From assembly GCA_019118585.1 (NCBI GenBank), contig DWYS01000040.1, positions 1 to 43,361 on the forward strand: a stretch of DNA of 43,361 bases, given 5' to 3'. Within the stretch, counting starts at the first letter, position 1; each line of letters starts with the position of its first letter. This stretch comes from Candidatus Enterocloster faecavium (lineage in GTDB: Bacteria; Bacillota; Clostridia; Lachnospirales; Lachnospiraceae). The notes under the pieces are model-generated. The model saw nothing but the letters and a program-made list of their open reading frames with translations, was not told the DNA's origin and did not search any database. The translations under genes and the position numbers were made by a program. Below are positions 42,462 through 43,361 of this stretch, piece after piece.

Positions 42462-43361
42462 TTATTCCCGGTTCAGTCCTTTCACCAGCCCCTGATAATT
42501 TTCATAGGCCTGGAGCAGGTTCATCGAAGCCTGGCCCCAGGCGGCCTCTGCCTCCAGGGCTGCCGCCTGGCCTTCCAGCCACTGGACCCTGCTCAACATC
42601 CCAAGCTGCTGCTGCCGGTTTAAGCGCTCCTGCTCCATGCGGCTTCCCTCATAAACTGTCTTTGCTCCCTCGTAGCTGGTTCTGGCCGCCGCCATGGCCT
42701 CATAGGCGGCTGCAAGATCCGCCTCTGCCTCTCCCTCAGCCTCCGCCGTCCGTCTGGCCCGCTGTTTTTTCTCGGAAGTGCCGGGGGCTTTTTCATGGCG
42801 GGAGCTTAAAACATCCGGATCATTTCCAATGGCGTGCCTTAAATCCTCCTGGTATTCAACGGCATCGACCGCCGAAAGGTCCGGTTCCGGAATCTTTCCG
42901 AGAACTGTCTGCTCCTGGCCTGCCAGTCCCAGCAGATTGAGAAGCTCCCTCTCCATTTTCCCGGCCTGCTCCCCTGCGGCAGCCGCCTGGCTCAAAGCCT
43001 GGCGCATTTGCTCCCCTGCCTGATCTGCCTCCCCCTGAGATGCCATTCCCAGGGAAACCTGACGGCTCAGCCCCTCATAAGCTGCCTGGGCTGCCTGGGC
43101 CCGCATCTGGCTGGCCTGGGCCTGAAGCTTCATCTGACAGCAGGAATTCATCAGGGTTTTTGCCGTCAGGGTTTTTGCGGCAGCCGCCTTTTCGGTGGAG
43201 CGGAGGGCTCTCTCATCCGTCATTTTTTCCATCATTCTGGTCACAGCCCGGGCGGAAAGCTTTAAAGACCGGGCATTGCTCTCATAAAGCTCTGCTCCCG
43301 GCAGGTTCTCATCCTTCCGCTCCTGAGCCTCCTGCTCCATATCCATCTGTTCCCACTTTAA
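42462..43361 (-). CDS. TolC-like coiled-coil protein, 3' part
   Basis: The frame is open to the window edge, so the gene continues beyond 43361 and the ATG at 43346 is not necessarily its start. The visible 299 codons are Ala/Gln/Glu-rich helices with two TolC (outer-membrane efflux) repeats. The first has AAYEGLSRQVSLGMASQGEADQA and ELLNLLGL, and the second has YEGSRMEQERLNRQQQLGMLSRVQWLEGQAAAL ... AWGQASMNLLQAYENYQGLV. Monoderm clostridia have no outer membrane, so the role is unclear; such proteins may act as membrane- or wall-spanning adaptors. Any signal peptide would lie outside the window. Confidence 0.7.
   Translation of the reverse strand, partial: LKWEQMDMEQEAQERKDENLPGAELYESNARSLKLSARAVTRMMEKMTDERALRSTEKAAAAKTLTAKTLMNSCCQMKLQAQASQMRAQAAQAAYEGLSRQVSLGMASQGEADQAGEQMRQALSQAAAAGEQAGKMERELLNLLGLAGQEQTVLGKIPEPDLSAVDAVEYQEDLRHAIGNDPDVLSSRHEKAPGTSEKKQRARRTAEAEGEAEADLAAAYEAMAAARTSYEGAKTVYEGSRMEQERLNRQQQLGMLSRVQWLEGQAAALEAEAAWGQASMNLLQAYENYQGLVKGLNRE

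Overview
This window looks like chromosomal DNA of a spore-forming, low-oxygen Gram-positive bacterium of the Lachnospiraceae or a close clostridial relative. The evidence is the Firmicutes-type order nusB-xseA-xseB-ispA-dxs-tlyA-nadK-argR-recN-spoIVB, the sporulation protease SpoIVB, AGGAGG-type ribosome-binding sites, a fused FeoA-FeoB iron transporter, a CyuA-type cysteine desulfidase, and moderately GC-rich coding sequence with AT-rich promoters. I see no rRNA, tRNA, CRISPR array, prophage or insertion sequence. No gap between genes exceeds about 300 bases. The genus assignment is inference.

Layout. Bases 1-714 hold the 3' end of an Rpn/PD-(D/E)XK-like gene with EGK repeats. Bases 798-7494 (minus) are a tight operon: queA, rluF-like, ligA, metA (with Glu111, predicting acetyl-CoA use) and an ABC-F ATPase. 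A membrane-anchored protein of unknown function (7639-8655, minus) diverges from an ATGA-coupled pair (8914-10664, plus) made of a radical-SAM-like protein with an unusual CX8CX2C motif and an unrecognised partner. A nagA remnant (10661-11320) sits where spo0A usually follows spoIVB.

Bases 11362-21385 (minus) are the nusB-to-spoIVB housekeeping cluster: transcription, exonuclease VII, isoprenoid synthesis, rRNA methylation, NAD kinase, arginine control, repair and sporulation. A strong promoter precedes nusB and a terminator follows recN. A sigmaF/G-like promoter overlaps that terminator and could drive spoIVB separately. An Asp23/Gls24 protein and CyuA with a divergent LysR regulator follow.

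Bases 24329-27132 carry leuC-leuD with a divergent LysR gene, and 31366-33035 carry ilvN-ilvC. The leuC and ilvN promoters share a 15-bp sequence (14 of 15 identical) in the same place relative to their -10 elements, which suggests one regulator for both units. Between them lie a DUF2752/DUF4234 membrane pair, an OmpR-type two-component system and a lipoprotein.

Bases 33182-43361 hold an HPr-like protein without the phosphoacceptor histidine, followed by nudC and a HAD phosphatase; a MATE exporter preceded by a truncated NfeD-like protein; type I asparaginase; FeoAB; a CarD-like regulator; bioY behind a fructose-6-phosphate aldolase; and the end of a TolC-like coiled-coil protein cut by the window edge.

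All calls come from reading the sequence. No database search was run.
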